In this document: positions 1-9,013 of the stretch, piece after piece
How the letters are laid out: every line of letters begins with the position of its first letter
Numbering within the stretch: position 1 is the stretch's first letter
DNA from: Fidelibacterota bacterium
GTDB lineage: Bacteria > Pseudomonadota > Alphaproteobacteria > Rhodospirillales > Rhodospirillaceae
Reading direction: 5' to 3'
Length of the DNA: 64,000 bases
Assembly: GCA_947475895.1 (NCBI GenBank)
Contig: CANJMF010000003.1
Location: 248,001-312,000, forward strand
Notes under the pieces: model-generated
Seen by the model: the letters and a program-made list of their open reading frames with translations, nothing else
Databases searched by the model: none
What the model was told of the DNA's origin: nothing
Position numbers and translations under genes: made by a program

Positions 1-458
1 ACACCGGCGCCAAGATCCAAGATCACGCGGTCATACCGCGTCGCCATCAACGCCAGGTCTTCGCCTAGAATTTGCAAACGCGACAAGGGAATGTTGGCCA
101 AGCTGCCGGAGCCCGAACGTCCGGCGATCACGTCGAAGCCGCCCGGCTCGTACTGCATGGCCGCCTGGTTCATCGACAGTTTTCCGGTGATGACGCTGCC
201 CAGATCGTATTGCGGCATCAGGCCCAGTTGGATGTCGATATTCGCAAGGCCCAAGTCGCCGTCGAACAGCAATGTCTTTTGTCCGCGCCGCGCCAGCGCG
301 TGGCTCAGCGTGATCGAAAAGAACGTTTTCCCCACGCCGCCTTTGCCCGACGCCACCGCCATCAATCGGCCGCGCTTCGCAGACACGGCAGGGCGCCCCG
401 GCAGACGGGGGCTTGCGGTCTGTGGTCGTGCACCGATCGTCGGCGTATTGGTTGTCAT
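1..458 (-). CDS. flhG: FlhG/MinD-like ATPase, N-terminal part (cut by window edge)
   Basis: This is a ParA/MinD-type ATPase of the FlhG (YlxH/FleN) group, which sets flagellar number and place together with FlhF. About 152 residues are visible before the left edge. A short basic leader is followed by a deviant Walker A, GKGGVGKT, at about residues 38-45. A DGDLGLANID segment follows, then VILDLGAG at the edge, typical of FlhG. The ATG overlaps the flhF stop as ATGA, so the two genes are translationally coupled. The remainder lies outside the window, so completeness cannot be judged. Confidence 0.9.
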   Translation of the reverse strand, partial: MTTNTPTIGARPQTASPRLPGRPAVSAKRGRLMAVASGKGGVGKTFFSITLSHALARRGQKTLLFDGDLGLANIDIQLGLMPQYDLGSVITGKLSMNQAAMQYEPGGFDVIAGRSGSGSLANIPLSRLQILGEDLALMATRYDRVILDLGAG

Positions 459-1483
459 CTCTTAACCTCGGAACGGATGCTGGTGGGGCGCAATTCTTGC
501 GCGGGTGGTTCTTCATCCACACGCGGTTGAAGCTTTTCTTCGGGCGGCAAGATCAAGCGCGCCATGGAAACGGGATTCACCGCGCACAGACCTGTAGCCA
601 CATGCGGGTTCAAACTGACTTCACTGAACATCAATTGGCCTGCGTCGGCGGCGGCCAGAATAGCGCCCAAGCGGCGCGTCATGTCCAAGCGCGTGGCGAG
701 CAGACGCGTCGCACCCGACGCGCCAAACGCTTCGCCAATGTCGGCGGCCTCCGACGCATCGCCGCCGGCAGCCAACACCAAGATCGGTTCCACGTCGGCC
801 GCATTCACCAACGCCTTCAGAAAATCCATATCGTGCTGGCTGAAGGGATTGAGGCCCGGGCTGTCGATGAACACCAAGTCATAGCGCGGCATCATTTCGT
901 TCACGGCCAAGCCCAGGCCGTCGGCGCCGCGCACTTGGCGCAGTTCGACTTCAAGGATGCCGGTAAAAGCTTGCAGCTGTTCAATGGCGCCCGCGCGAAT
1001 GGTATCGGCGGTAATGACGCCGACCTGGCGGCCGGCCAAGCGTCCGCGCGCGGCCAGCTTTGCTGTCGCGATCGTTTTGCCCGATCCGGGCGGGCCCACC
1101 AGCATGAAGGGGCGCGGGCTTTTGCGTTCGGGCAAGGGGGCGAAATCGAAATGGTCTTCAAGGGCGGTCGCGCACGCCATCGTCGGCGAGCCCACTTCAA
1201 CCGCCATGGCGGCTTGCACCATACGTTCGACCAGGCGCGCGGGGCAGCCGTGATACTCCAGCGCTTCGCGCACGCGCTCGCCGAACGGCGTGGTGTTGCG
1301 TCCTGAAATGGCGCGTTGGATATCGTCTTCGTCGGAAGGATCTTCGAGGGCCGCAGTGATGCGCACGCCTTGCCCGTCAGACGAGCGCTGCGTGGAGACA
1401 ATGATGGCATTGTCCCCCAACTCCTCGCGCACCATACGCATGGCTTCCGCCATGGTCGGTGCGTTATAGGATTTTAGCCTCAT
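455..1483 (-). CDS. flhF: FlhF, SRP-type flagellar GTPase
   Basis: FlhF is a signal-recognition-particle-like GTPase that positions the flagellum at the pole and is stimulated by FlhG. The 342-residue protein begins MRLKSYNAPTMAEAM, the usual FlhF N-terminus. It carries P-loop GPPGSGKT at about 130-137 and the ADTIRAGAIEQLQ segment that matches the family DTFR.AA.EQL block. Two guanine-nucleotide motifs are atypical: DTAGR is replaced by DSPGLNP, and TKxD reads TRLD. The linker between the N-terminal and NG domains is short, so the protein is smaller than many FlhFs. It lies between flhA and flhG at the end of the early operon. Confidence 0.9.
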   Translation of the reverse strand: MRLKSYNAPTMAEAMRMVREELGDNAIIVSTQRSSDGQGVRITAALEDPSDEDDIQRAISGRNTTPFGERVREALEYHGCPARLVERMVQAAMAVEVGSPTMACATALEDHFDFAPLPERKSPRPFMLVGPPGSGKTIATAKLAARGRLAGRQVGVITADTIRAGAIEQLQAFTGILEVELRQVRGADGLGLAVNEMMPRYDLVFIDSPGLNPFSQHDMDFLKALVNAADVEPILVLAAGGDASEAADIGEAFGASGATRLLATRLDMTRRLGAILAAADAGQLMFSEVSLNPHVATGLCAVNPVSMARLILPPEEKLQPRVDEEPPAQELRPTSIRSEVKR

Positions 1484-1545
1484 CCCTTAGTCCCCAACCT
1501 CGGCTTCATTCAATTAAGCCGAGTCCGTATCCCCTCATCTCAAGA

Positions 1546-3726
1546 TCAGATTTGCCCAACGGTTCTGATCTTCGCTTTCGGATGAATCTCGTTTTGCGAT
1601 AGTACCACCGTCATCGGCCGGAAGCGGTCGATAATCGACCGTACATAGGGGCGAACCGACGGCGAAGTCAGCAAGGCCGGGGTTTCGCCTTGCATTGCAA
1701 AGCGTTCGAAATTCTGACGTACGGCGGAAATAAATTCCTGCAGCTTCGAAGGCGCCATGGAAAGCTGGCGGTCGTCACCCTGGCCGGCCAAGGACGCCGA
1801 GAATTCCTGCTCCCACTCGGGCGACAGCGCAACCAATGGGATAATGCCGTTTTCGTCGACGCAGGCGTCCGATAGCTGGCGCGACAGGCGCGCGCGCACA
1901 TGCTCGGAGATCATCAGCACGTTGCGGGTGATGGCACATGCTTCCGAAATGCCCTCCAAGATTGTGGGCAGATCGCGAACCGAGACGCGCTCGTTGAGCA
2001 GGTTTTGCAGCACGCGCTGAATGCCGGCGATCGTAATCTGCGCCGGCACGATTTCGGTGATGAGCTTCTGCTGCTCTTTGTCGAGTTCGTTGATCAGCTT
2101 TTGCGTCTCGGTGTACGACAACAGCTCGCTCATGTTGTCGCGCACGACTTCGGTCAGGTGCGTGGTGATGACGGTCGGCGGATCGACGACGGTGTAGCCG
2201 CGGAACAGCGCTTCTTCGCGGTTCGACGGGTCGATCCACAACGCGGGCAAGCCAAACGTCGGTTCTTTCGTGCGTTCGCCGGGCAGCGAGATGTCTTCGC
2301 CGCGCGGGTCCATGACCAACAGCATGTTCGGGCGCAAGTCGCCTTTGCCGGCTTCCACTTCCTTGATGTAAACGGCATAGGAGTTGGCGGGCAGCTGCAT
2401 GTTGTCCTGAATACGCACGGCCGGCATGACGAAGCCCATGTCGGTCGCGAGCGCACGGCGCAGCGATTTGATCTGATCGGTGAGGCGGTGGTTCTCGTTA
2501 TTGATGAGCGACAGCAAGCCGTAACCAAGTTCGAGACGAACCATGTCGATCTTCATGGCTTGGCTGATCGGTTCTTCCTGAACCGGAACTTCCTGCTTCG
2601 ATTTGATCTGCTCGATCTGCTTTTCTTTGAGATGGGTCTGACGGCTCTGCCAGCTAACCCAGGCAGCACCGCCGCCGGTAATAAATGCAAGCAACATGAA
2701 CGGTAGCGCCGGCGTGCCGGGAATGATCGCCATGGCCACGGCGAGCAATGCGCTCATGCCGAGGGCTTTGGGATAGCGCGTAAACTGCGTGCTGATCGCC
2801 ACGTCCATTGTATCTTTGAGGCCGCCTTTGGAGACCATCAAACCGGCGGCGGTCGAGACGACCAGCGCCGGAATCTGCGTCACCAGACCGTCACCGACGG
2901 TCAGGCGCGTGAAAGTGTCGGCGGCGTGTGAGAAAGTCATGCCCTTCTGCACCATGCCGATGATCATGCCGCCGATAACGTTGATGGCGGTGATGATGAG
3001 GCCGGCGACCGCGTCGCCGCGTACGAACTTCGAGGCACCGTCCATGGCGCCGAAGAAGTCGGCTTCTTTTTGTAATTCTTCGCGGCGCATCTTGGCTTCT
3101 TGTTCGTCGATCAAGCCGGCCGACAAGTCGGCGTCGATGGCCATCTGTTTTCCGGGCATGGCGTCCAAGGTGAAGCGCGCCGTCACTTCGGCGATACGCG
3201 TCGAACCTTTGGTGATGACCATGAAGTTCACTATCGTCAAAATGGCGAACACGATCACGCCGATGACGAAGTTGTCGCCCATGATGAATCCGCCGAACGC
3301 CTGGATGACGTGACCGGCGGCGGCGGTGCCCTGGTGGCCGTGCGACAGGATCAGGCGGGTCGATGCGAGGTTGAGCGCCAAGCGCAACAGGGTGGCGATC
3401 AGCAGCACGACGGGGAACGAGTTGAACTCCATCGCCTTCTTGATGAACACCACGGTCATCAGAATCAAAACGGCGAGCGTGATCGAAGCGGCGAGCGAAA
3501 TGTCGAGCAGCCATGCTGGCAGCGGCATGATCAACACGACCATGATCATGACGAGGCCGAGCGCGAAGCCTAAATCGCCGCGGCGTAGCGATGACGATAC
3601 GCGTTCAGTCCAACCGGCCCAGTCGAACGGAGGCATGACCGGCGCGGGCCGCGCGGGCATGCCCGCTGCGGTCGTGCTCGGAACGGATGCTGATCCGCCG
3701 GTCGCTTCAGTTGCTGGTTCAGCCAT
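1546..3726 (-). CDS. flhA: FlhA, flagellar type III export gate protein
   Basis: FlhA forms the nonameric membrane gate of the flagellar type III secretion apparatus. The product is 726 residues from the chosen ATG. It has an N-terminal hydrophobic domain of about eight membrane segments, with the conserved FHIPEP-family stretch around FVKGDAVAG-like text and RLALNLASTRLIL, followed by a large cytoplasmic domain ending KIRTVGQI. The start at 3726 (MAEPATEAT) was preferred over an in-frame ATG at 3801 because GAGGGG lies about 10 bases upstream and the extra residues look non-coding. A CCGGCAA-N3-TTGCCGG palindrome lies 86-102 bases upstream. Confidence 0.95.
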   Translation of the reverse strand: MAEPATEATGGSASVPSTTAAGMPARPAPVMPPFDWAGWTERVSSSLRRGDLGFALGLVMIMVVLIMPLPAWLLDISLAASITLAVLILMTVVFIKKAMEFNSFPVVLLIATLLRLALNLASTRLILSHGHQGTAAAGHVIQAFGGFIMGDNFVIGVIVFAILTIVNFMVITKGSTRIAEVTARFTLDAMPGKQMAIDADLSAGLIDEQEAKMRREELQKEADFFGAMDGASKFVRGDAVAGLIITAINVIGGMIIGMVQKGMTFSHAADTFTRLTVGDGLVTQIPALVVSTAAGLMVSKGGLKDTMDVAISTQFTRYPKALGMSALLAVAMAIIPGTPALPFMLLAFITGGGAAWVSWQSRQTHLKEKQIEQIKSKQEVPVQEEPISQAMKIDMVRLELGYGLLSLINNENHRLTDQIKSLRRALATDMGFVMPAVRIQDNMQLPANSYAVYIKEVEAGKGDLRPNMLLVMDPRGEDISLPGERTKEPTFGLPALWIDPSNREEALFRGYTVVDPPTVITTHLTEVVRDNMSELLSYTETQKLINELDKEQQKLITEIVPAQITIAGIQRVLQNLLNERVSVRDLPTILEGISEACAITRNVLMISEHVRARLSRQLSDACVDENGIIPLVALSPEWEQEFSASLAGQGDDRQLSMAPSKLQEFISAVRQNFERFAMQGETPALLTSPSVRPYVRSIIDRFRPMTVVLSQNEIHPKAKIRTVGQI

Positions 3727-3811
3727 GGTTCTTAAATCCCCTCGCGAAAGGCGGGTCTTCGCCTTTCTGCCCACCCCAAAATCGCTTTTTGGGGTTAACA
3801 AGGGGTTTAAA

Positions 3812-3828
3812 CCGGCAATTTTTGCCGG
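3812..3828. promoter_or_regulatory. ftr-like palindrome upstream of flhA
   Basis: Perfect inverted repeat: CCGGCAA and TTGCCGG separated by TTT. It matches the longer palindrome upstream of fliK (25001-25021). It may be a FlbD-binding element, as ftr sites are in Caulobacter. A weak terminator for the small gene just upstream is the alternative. No convincing -24/-12 promoter was found between it and flhA. Confidence 0.45.
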
Positions 3829-3855
3829 GCCGGCCGTGGCCGGAATGTCACAAAA

Positions 3856-4071
3856 TTAGTGTTTAGAAACAGGGGCTTGAGAATCGGCCTGGCGCCACCG
3901 CCGGTACAGCCGCCATGAATTGCCTAAACCTAAGGCAAGTCCCACGGCCCCGGCGTAAAGCCAGTCGACGGGTCCGTCACCGGTGAAGTGCTGAACCAGG
4001 GCAACGATCCCGGTCCCCACCACGGTGGAAAGGGCGAAATTGAGGGCTAAAAGGATGTTGTCGTGGCTCAT
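3856..4071 (-). CDS. Small two-helix membrane protein, unidentified
   Basis: A 71-residue protein starting MSHDNILLALNFAL. It has one hydrophobic segment at about residues 5-28 (ALNFALSTVVGTGIVALV) and a second at about 35-55 (WLYAGAVGLALGLG), then a basic tail with RLYRRWRQ. The frame stays open upstream to 4284, but that part is proline/arginine-rich, crosses a tandem repeat and looks non-coding, so the shorter start is used; no clear ribosome site was seen. It lies between flbD and flhA in the same direction and is probably co-transcribed. Its function is unknown, and a link to the flagellum rests only on position. Confidence 0.55.
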   Translation of the reverse strand: MSHDNILLALNFALSTVVGTGIVALVQHFTGDGPVDWLYAGAVGLALGLGNSWRLYRRWRQADSQAPVSKH

Positions 4072-4199
4072 GGCCGCAAGATTAGCATCTGAAAGGCCGT
4101 CCCCCAAAAAGATGCGGGGCCGGACACCGCACCCCTGCGACGTCCAGCCCCTGCGTCCCCCGTAAACGTATCCCCCGGATACTGTGTGAGGCGGCTCGG

Positions 4200-4232
4200 C
4201 TGCTCTCGAACTGCTCTCGAACTGCTCTCGAA
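4200..4232. repeat. Three tandem copies of an 11-bp unit
   Basis: The unit CTGCTCTCGAA occurs three times in succession without a mismatch, in the gap between flbD and the small membrane gene. Because 11 is not a multiple of three, copy-number change would shift any frame crossing it, which supports reading this stretch as non-coding. Confidence 0.9.
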
Positions 4233-4314
4233 TTCTGGGGCCGATTATATCCACGGCAGTGCGGGCGGCTTTGACGTGCGTCAAACCCCCAAAGATTTTT
4301 GCGAAGATTTTTGT

Positions 4315-5652
4315 TTAAGCGGTTTCGCCCGCGCCGGCCGGCGGGACCGATAGACCTTCTTGCACATACGCATTCAACTTGTTGCGCAGTGTGCGGATCG
4401 AGATGCCGAGAATTTTTGCGGCATGCGTGCGGTTGCCTAAGGTGTGCTTCAGCGTATCGATAATGAGAACGCGTTCCACATCGGCGACCGTGCGTCCGAC
4501 GAGGGCGCTGCCGCCGCCGTTGTCGCCAAGGCTGCTTGCGGATCCGAGTGCGTCGGCGCTCGAAAGCATGATGGCGTCGGGCGTGATCTCATCGCCGTTC
4601 GAGAGCAGCACGGCGCGGTGAATCGTGTTTTCCAATTCGCGCACGTTGCCGGGCCAGTTATGCGCCTTCAGCGTGGCCAAACCTGCGGCTGACAAGGGGC
4701 GTTTCGGCACGCCGTTTTCGTCGGCGCACGTCTCGGCGAAATGATTGGCGAGGACTTCGATATCGCGTGGGCGCTCGCGCAAAGGCGGCAGCGTTAGCTT
4801 CACCACGTTCAAGCGGAAGTACAAATCCTCGCGGAATCTATTGCCTTTTACGGCTTCTTCCATGTTGCGGTTCGACGTGGCGACAATGCGCGTATCGATC
4901 TTCACCGGCATATTGGAGCCGATGCGCACCACTTCGCGTTCCTGAATCGCGCGCAGGAGTTTCGCCTGCAGCTTCAGATCCATCTCGGAAATTTCGTCCA
5001 GCAACAGCGTGCCGCCGTTGGCTTCCTCGAACTTGCCCAGGCGGCGCGCGACGGCGCCGGTGAAAGCGCCTTTCTCGTGGCCGAACAATTCCGATTCCAA
5101 AAGCTCTCCGGGGATCGCAGCGCAGTTCACCGCGACGAAGGGTTTGTCTTTGCGCGGGCTGTTGCGATGCAGGTAACGCGCGACCAGTTCCTTACCCGTG
5201 CCGGATTCACCGGTGATCAGGATGCTCGCCGGGCTTGCTGCCACCTTCTTAGCCATCTGCAACACCCGCTCCATGGCAGGGTCCTGGTAGACCAGCGTGT
5301 CTTGTTCGGCGGCGACCGCTTCCAGCACGGCGGAGATAAGCTCCGCGTCGGGCGGCAGGGGAATGTATTCCTTCGCACCGGCTTTGATGGCGGCAACGGC
5401 CGCGCGGGAATCGGATTGAATTCCGCAAGCGACGACCGGCACGTTGATGCGTTCGGACTTCAGCGCCGCGATCAGTTGTTCGATGTCGAATGTAACGTCG
5501 CACATGACGACGTCGGCGCCCTGGCCGCTGCGCAACACTTCCAGGCCTTGGGGAATACCGTCGGCCTGCGTGACCTTGGCGCCGCGCTGCATGGCGATAC
5601 GGCTTGCGGCGCCGATCTGTCCATTCATTGAGCCGATGATCAACAGCCGCAT
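4315..5652 (-). CDS. flbD: FlbD, sigma-54-dependent flagellar activator
   Basis: FlbD activates late sigma-54 flagellar promoters and represses the early fliF promoter in Caulobacter; its activity is controlled there by FliX. The 445-residue product has an N-terminal receiver-like domain (1-115), an AAA+ domain with Walker A GESGTGKE at about 148-155 and the sigma-54 contact loop GAFTGA at about 195-200, and a C-terminal Fis-type helix-turn-helix (NRTHAAKILGISIRTLRNKL). The receiver lacks the usual acidic pair near its start (RLLIIGSMN) and the KP motif (IPLPP), although an Asp is kept at about 52. It is therefore unlikely to be controlled by normal phosphorylation, as in Caulobacter. fliX is at 57232. 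Confidence 0.95.
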   Translation of the reverse strand: MRLLIIGSMNGQIGAASRIAMQRGAKVTQADGIPQGLEVLRSGQGADVVMCDVTFDIEQLIAALKSERINVPVVACGIQSDSRAAVAAIKAGAKEYIPLPPDAELISAVLEAVAAEQDTLVYQDPAMERVLQMAKKVAASPASILITGESGTGKELVARYLHRNSPRKDKPFVAVNCAAIPGELLESELFGHEKGAFTGAVARRLGKFEEANGGTLLLDEISEMDLKLQAKLLRAIQEREVVRIGSNMPVKIDTRIVATSNRNMEEAVKGNRFREDLYFRLNVVKLTLPPLRERPRDIEVLANHFAETCADENGVPKRPLSAAGLATLKAHNWPGNVRELENTIHRAVLLSNGDEITPDAIMLSSADALGSASSLGDNGGGSALVGRTVADVERVLIIDTLKHTLGNRTHAAKILGISIRTLRNKLNAYVQEGLSVPPAGAGETA

Positions 5653-5709
5653 GGGAAATCCCGAATCACGTACGTAGGTATGCTGTTATCCGCCGGGCGG
5701 TTCGCGCCG

Positions 5710-6540
5710 TCAACGGTCCAGGTCGTTGGAAAAGAAGCGCACTTTGCTTTCGGGCGGCAGCGCGCTGTTTAGCAACATTTCCAGCCGGCGCGGATTGTCG
5801 TTGCGCGCGATGGACAGGATTCCCAACGTATAAAGGTAATTAATTAAATGCTCGTCGGCGGCGTTACGCTCAAGCTTCGAGGCGAGGGGGTTGAACACCA
5901 TGTTCGCCAAAAGCACACCGTAAAAGGTCGTTAGAAGCGCCACAGCCATGGACGGGCCAATGACGCCCGGATTGTCGAGGTTGCGCAGCATCTGCACCAG
6001 GCCGATCAGTGTACCGATCAGGCCCATGGCGGGCGACAGTTCGGCGGCCTTGCGAAGCACGTTGGCCGAGCGCTGCAAGCGCGCGCTGCTGGCCGCCAGG
6101 TCTTCGCCCAGAATGTCGCCGATGTCTTTTTCCGGCACGCCCTCGATCAGCATGATCAGGGCCTTGTGCAAGAACGGCTCTTTGGAGAAGCGGTCGAGGG
6201 GTTCGCCTTGCAGGCGCAGCACGCCTTGGTGGCGGGCGAAATCCGACAGCTCGAGCATCGTATACGATACGTCCTGAGGGTCGCGCTCGCGGTAAAACAC
6301 CGTTCCGCCGAGCACACCCAAGGTCCGCAACAGATCGCCGATATTGAACGAAACCGCCGTGACGGCGAGGGTGCCGCCTACGACGATCAGCAAGCCCGGG
6401 AAGTTAAAGAATGCGCCGATCGAGCCGCCGAAGAGAATGGCGACAAAGACTAGCAACAACCCGCCGGCCAAGCCGAATACGGTCGCGCCGTCGAACATCG
6501 TCCGGCGCGGCGTCGCGGTGATTTCAATGGGCTCGGCCAT
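5710..6540 (-). CDS. motA: MotA/PomA-type stator channel protein
   Basis: This is a MotA/TolQ/ExbB-family proton-channel subunit, 276 residues long. Predicted membrane segments lie at about 22-42, 47-65, 168-188 and 200-220. The signature stretch SPAMGLIGTLIGLVQML and the PSMAVALLTTFYGVLLAN segment resemble MotA/PomA. A MotB partner would be needed for torque and is not in this window. The gene lies 8 bases after fliN and before flbD, inside the early flagellar operon. The family match is firm; assignment to the flagellar stator rather than another TolQ-like system rests on length, signature and neighbours. Confidence 0.87.
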   Translation of the reverse strand: MAEPIEITATPRRTMFDGATVFGLAGGLLLVFVAILFGGSIGAFFNFPGLLIVVGGTLAVTAVSFNIGDLLRTLGVLGGTVFYRERDPQDVSYTMLELSDFARHQGVLRLQGEPLDRFSKEPFLHKALIMLIEGVPEKDIGDILGEDLAASSARLQRSANVLRKAAELSPAMGLIGTLIGLVQMLRNLDNPGVIGPSMAVALLTTFYGVLLANMVFNPLASKLERNAADEHLINYLYTLGILSIARNDNPRRLEMLLNSALPPESKVRFFSNDLDR

Positions 6541-6548
6541 GGCGACGC

Positions 6549-6941
6549 TTAGGCTTTTTGCGTCTTGATGATTTCCGTCATGGTGATGCCGAGGCGGTCA
6601 TCGACCACCACGACTTCGCCGCGCGCGACCAAGCGGTCGTTGACGTAGATGTCGATAGCCTCGCCGACCTTACGATCAAGCTCCACCACCGCGCCGCGTC
6701 CGAGCTTAAGCAGCTCGTTCACCTGCATGGACGATTTGCCCAGCACGGCGGACACACGCACCGGAATGTCGTAAACGGCCTCAAGATCCTGGGCCGATCG
6801 CGGCTTGTCGGGAATGTCTGCGGGATCGTCCCAACCATCATCCTCGTCGGATGTTTTTTGGACGTTGCCGCCCTCGATCTCGTCGAGGGATAGGTCGGTC
6901 ACCGTTTTCTTCTTCGGTGCGTCAGGTTTGTCGTCTGCCAT
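6549..6941 (-). CDS. fliN: FliN, C-ring switch protein
   Basis: FliN is a component of the flagellar switch complex (C-ring). The 130-residue protein has an acidic, low-complexity N-terminus (about 1-50) and a SpoA/FliN domain at about 55-128. That domain contains VSAVLGKSSMQVNELLKLGRGAVVELDRKVGEAIDIYVNDRLVA with the family's conserved glycines, broken here only by description. It sits between fliH and motA. No fliM is visible in the window, so the switch complex must be completed from elsewhere. Confidence 0.93.
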   Translation of the reverse strand: MADDKPDAPKKKTVTDLSLDEIEGGNVQKTSDEDDGWDDPADIPDKPRSAQDLEAVYDIPVRVSAVLGKSSMQVNELLKLGRGAVVELDRKVGEAIDIYVNDRLVARGEVVVVDDRLGITMTEIIKTQKA

Positions 6942-6999
6942 CTCTCATTCCCGCCGGCATGTTGTGCTAAGGGCGGGCCCCGGTTTGACCACGTTTATA

Positions 7000-7890
7000 T
7001 TATGTGGCCGTTTGCTCTGGTTCTTGTGACGGTTCTTGTAGCGGCTCTTCTTCTGGCGCTTCTGGTAACGCGTCTTGCGTCGATTCTTGTGGCGGCGCTT
7101 CGGCGGCGATTTTATCCGCGGCCGCATCTAACGCGGCGACATCCACGTCGCCGAAATTCGCTGCGATCACTTCGCGGATATTATGCCAGATGCGCCCTTC
7201 GTTGCGGTCGGCTCCACCGCCTTCCCATTCCACGCGGCAATCGCCGGGTTGGAGTTCGTAATCGACGATAACGCTATAGGCACCTTGAAAGCTTGCGCGG
7301 GCGAATACGTCGCGCAAACGTTCGTCCAGATCGGCGGCGATCATTTCGTGGGCGCGGATCAAGATGCGCTGTTCGCCGACGGCCACCGGCAAGATCTGAC
7401 GGATAAAGCTTTCGACGTTTTCCAGCGCGTATTGCCGGCCAATTTCAGGCAACAGCTTGCTGATGACGCCGTACGCCATGCGCATGGCGCCGTTCGCCAA
7501 CTCTTCGTTCGCGGCCGGCTGATTTTCATCCAGCTTGCCGAGGTTTTGCGCGATGAGGTTGATTGCGTCGGCGACGTAATGCTCGCGTGCCGTTCCGGCT
7601 TCTTCCAAGGCGGCGGAATGGCCCTGAATATAACCTTCTTCGCGGGCGGCATCGAGCTGCGCTTGAGTGAATTCGGCTTTGACCTCGGGTTTCGGCGGCT
7701 CGGCCTTTTCCTCGACGGCGCGGGCGGCGGCTTTGACATCAAGCGCCATCGCGGCCGTGCGTGCGGCGGCTTCTGCCGCTTCCGCCGCGGCAATCTCCGA
7801 CTTGCGGCGTTCGCCCGGCATATACAGCTTTGCCGGGTCGTCGAACGACCGCTCGAACAGAAACTTCTTGATGGGTCCGCTGCGCGCCAT
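7000..7890 (-). CDS. fliH: FliH-like negative regulator of the export ATPase
   Basis: FliH binds the export ATPase FliI and links it to the C-ring. The 296-residue protein starts MARSGPIKKFLFERSFD, the usual alphaproteobacterial FliH N-terminus. It has an Ala/Glu/Lys-rich region likely to form coiled coil (about 30-110), then a FliH-type C-terminal domain with EQRILIRAHEMIAADLDERL and DCRVEWEGGGADR. The last 30 or so residues are a Pro/Gln/Glu low-complexity tail. Its start is 9 bases past the fliG stop. No fliI is found in this window. Confidence 0.85.
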   Translation of the reverse strand: MARSGPIKKFLFERSFDDPAKLYMPGERRKSEIAAAEAAEAAARTAAMALDVKAAARAVEEKAEPPKPEVKAEFTQAQLDAAREEGYIQGHSAALEEAGTAREHYVADAINLIAQNLGKLDENQPAANEELANGAMRMAYGVISKLLPEIGRQYALENVESFIRQILPVAVGEQRILIRAHEMIAADLDERLRDVFARASFQGAYSVIVDYELQPGDCRVEWEGGGADRNEGRIWHNIREVIAANFGDVDVAALDAAADKIAAEAPPQESTQDALPEAPEEEPLQEPSQEPEQTAT

Positions 7891-7899
7891 TTTCCTGCC

Positions 7900-8919
7900 T
7901 TAGTAAACCAGTTCGTCGTCGTCTTTGCCTTCGGAAAGCACGATCTGTCCCGAGTTCGACAGTTCCTTGGCAAGGGTGACCACGACGTTCTGCGCGTCTT
8001 CCACGTCCTTGAGGCGGACGGGGCCGAGCGCATCCATATCGTCCTTGAGCATCTTCGAAGCGCGGCCCGACATGTTCGCAAAGAACAGTTCCTTGACCGC
8101 GTCCGAGCCGCCTTTGAGGGCGAGGGCGAGCTTTTCCTTCTCGACGTGGCGCAGCAGGGTCTGCGCGCCGGCGGTGTCGAGGCGGATAAGGTCCTCGAAG
8201 GTGAACATCAGGGCTTTGATCTTCTCGGCCGACTCGCGATTGCGCTCTTCGAGGGCCGTCATGAAGCGGCTCTCGGTATTGCGGTCGAGGCTGTTGAAGA
8301 TTTCGGCCATCATTTCGTGTGAATCGCGGTGCGCGGTACGGGCCAAGTTCGACATGAACTCGGTCCGCAGCGTCTTCTCGATCGATTCCAAAACGTCTTT
8401 CTGCACGGCTTCCATGCGCAGCATGCGCATGACCACTTCCATCGCGAAGCCTTCCGGCAGCAGAGCCAAAACACGGCTGGCGTGATCGGCTTTGATCTTC
8501 GACAGCACGACCGCGACGGTCTGCGGGTATTCGTTCTTCAGATAGTTCGCGAGAACTTGCTCGTGAACGTTGCCCAGCTTGTCCCACATGGTGCGGCCGG
8601 CGGGGCCGCGGATTTCTTCCATGATGAGGGCGACGCGTTCTTTATCCAGACTCTTCCCCAACAGGCGTTCGGTCGATTCATACGAACCCACCAGCGAGCC
8701 GGTGTTGGAGATGGCGTCGGCGAAATCGACGAACAAGCGTTCGACGAGGTTCGCGCCCACGGTGCCGAGATTGGCCATGACTTGTGACATTTCTTTGATT
8801 TCGTCGTCTTCCATCATGCCGAACAGCTTGCCGGCCTGCTCTTCGCCCAAAGACAGCATCATGATGGCCGCTTTTTGCGGGCCGGTCAGGCTGCGATAGT
8901 CTTCTTTTACCCGGGCCAT
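7900..8919 (-). CDS. fliG: FliG, flagellar motor switch protein
   Basis: FliG couples the MS-ring to the C-ring and contacts the stator. The 339-residue length is normal. It begins with the [18 protein letters not shown] block of the N-terminal domain, has the middle-domain [26 protein letters not shown] segment at about 135-160, and ends with a torque domain containing [31 protein letters not shown], whose charged residues are those that face MotA. It follows fliF after a 94-base gap in which no gene was seen. Confidence 0.97.
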   Translation of the reverse strand: MARVKEDYRSLTGPQKAAIMMLSLGEEQAGKLFGMMEDDEIKEMSQVMANLGTVGANLVERLFVDFADAISNTGSLVGSYESTERLLGKSLDKERVALIMEEIRGPAGRTMWDKLGNVHEQVLANYLKNEYPQTVAVVLSKIKADHASRVLALLPEGFAMEVVMRMLRMEAVQKDVLESIEKTLRTEFMSNLARTAHRDSHEMMAEIFNSLDRNTESRFMTALEERNRESAEKIKALMFTFEDLIRLDTAGAQTLLRHVEKEKLALALKGGSDAVKELFFANMSGRASKMLKDDMDALGPVRLKDVEDAQNVVVTLAKELSNSGQIVLSEGKDDDELVY

Positions 8920-9013
8920 CGTCTCAACGTTCCTTGGTCGGCCATCTGCTTAGTATACGCTCACGGGACCCATTCCCCCATGCGCGAAATCTTTCTCCAT
9001 CCGCACCAAGCCC

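Noticed and set aside
31-522. A minus-strand open frame crossing the flhF/flhG junction
   Set aside because: It is out of frame with both genes; the FlhG P-loop is in the frame that begins at 458.
413-1306. A plus-strand open frame opposite flhF
   Set aside because: flhF has clear family motifs on the minus strand; the plus frame has none.
4072-4284. N-terminal extension of the small membrane protein
   Set aside because: It crosses the 11-bp tandem repeat and has unusual composition; the shorter protein starts directly with a membrane segment.
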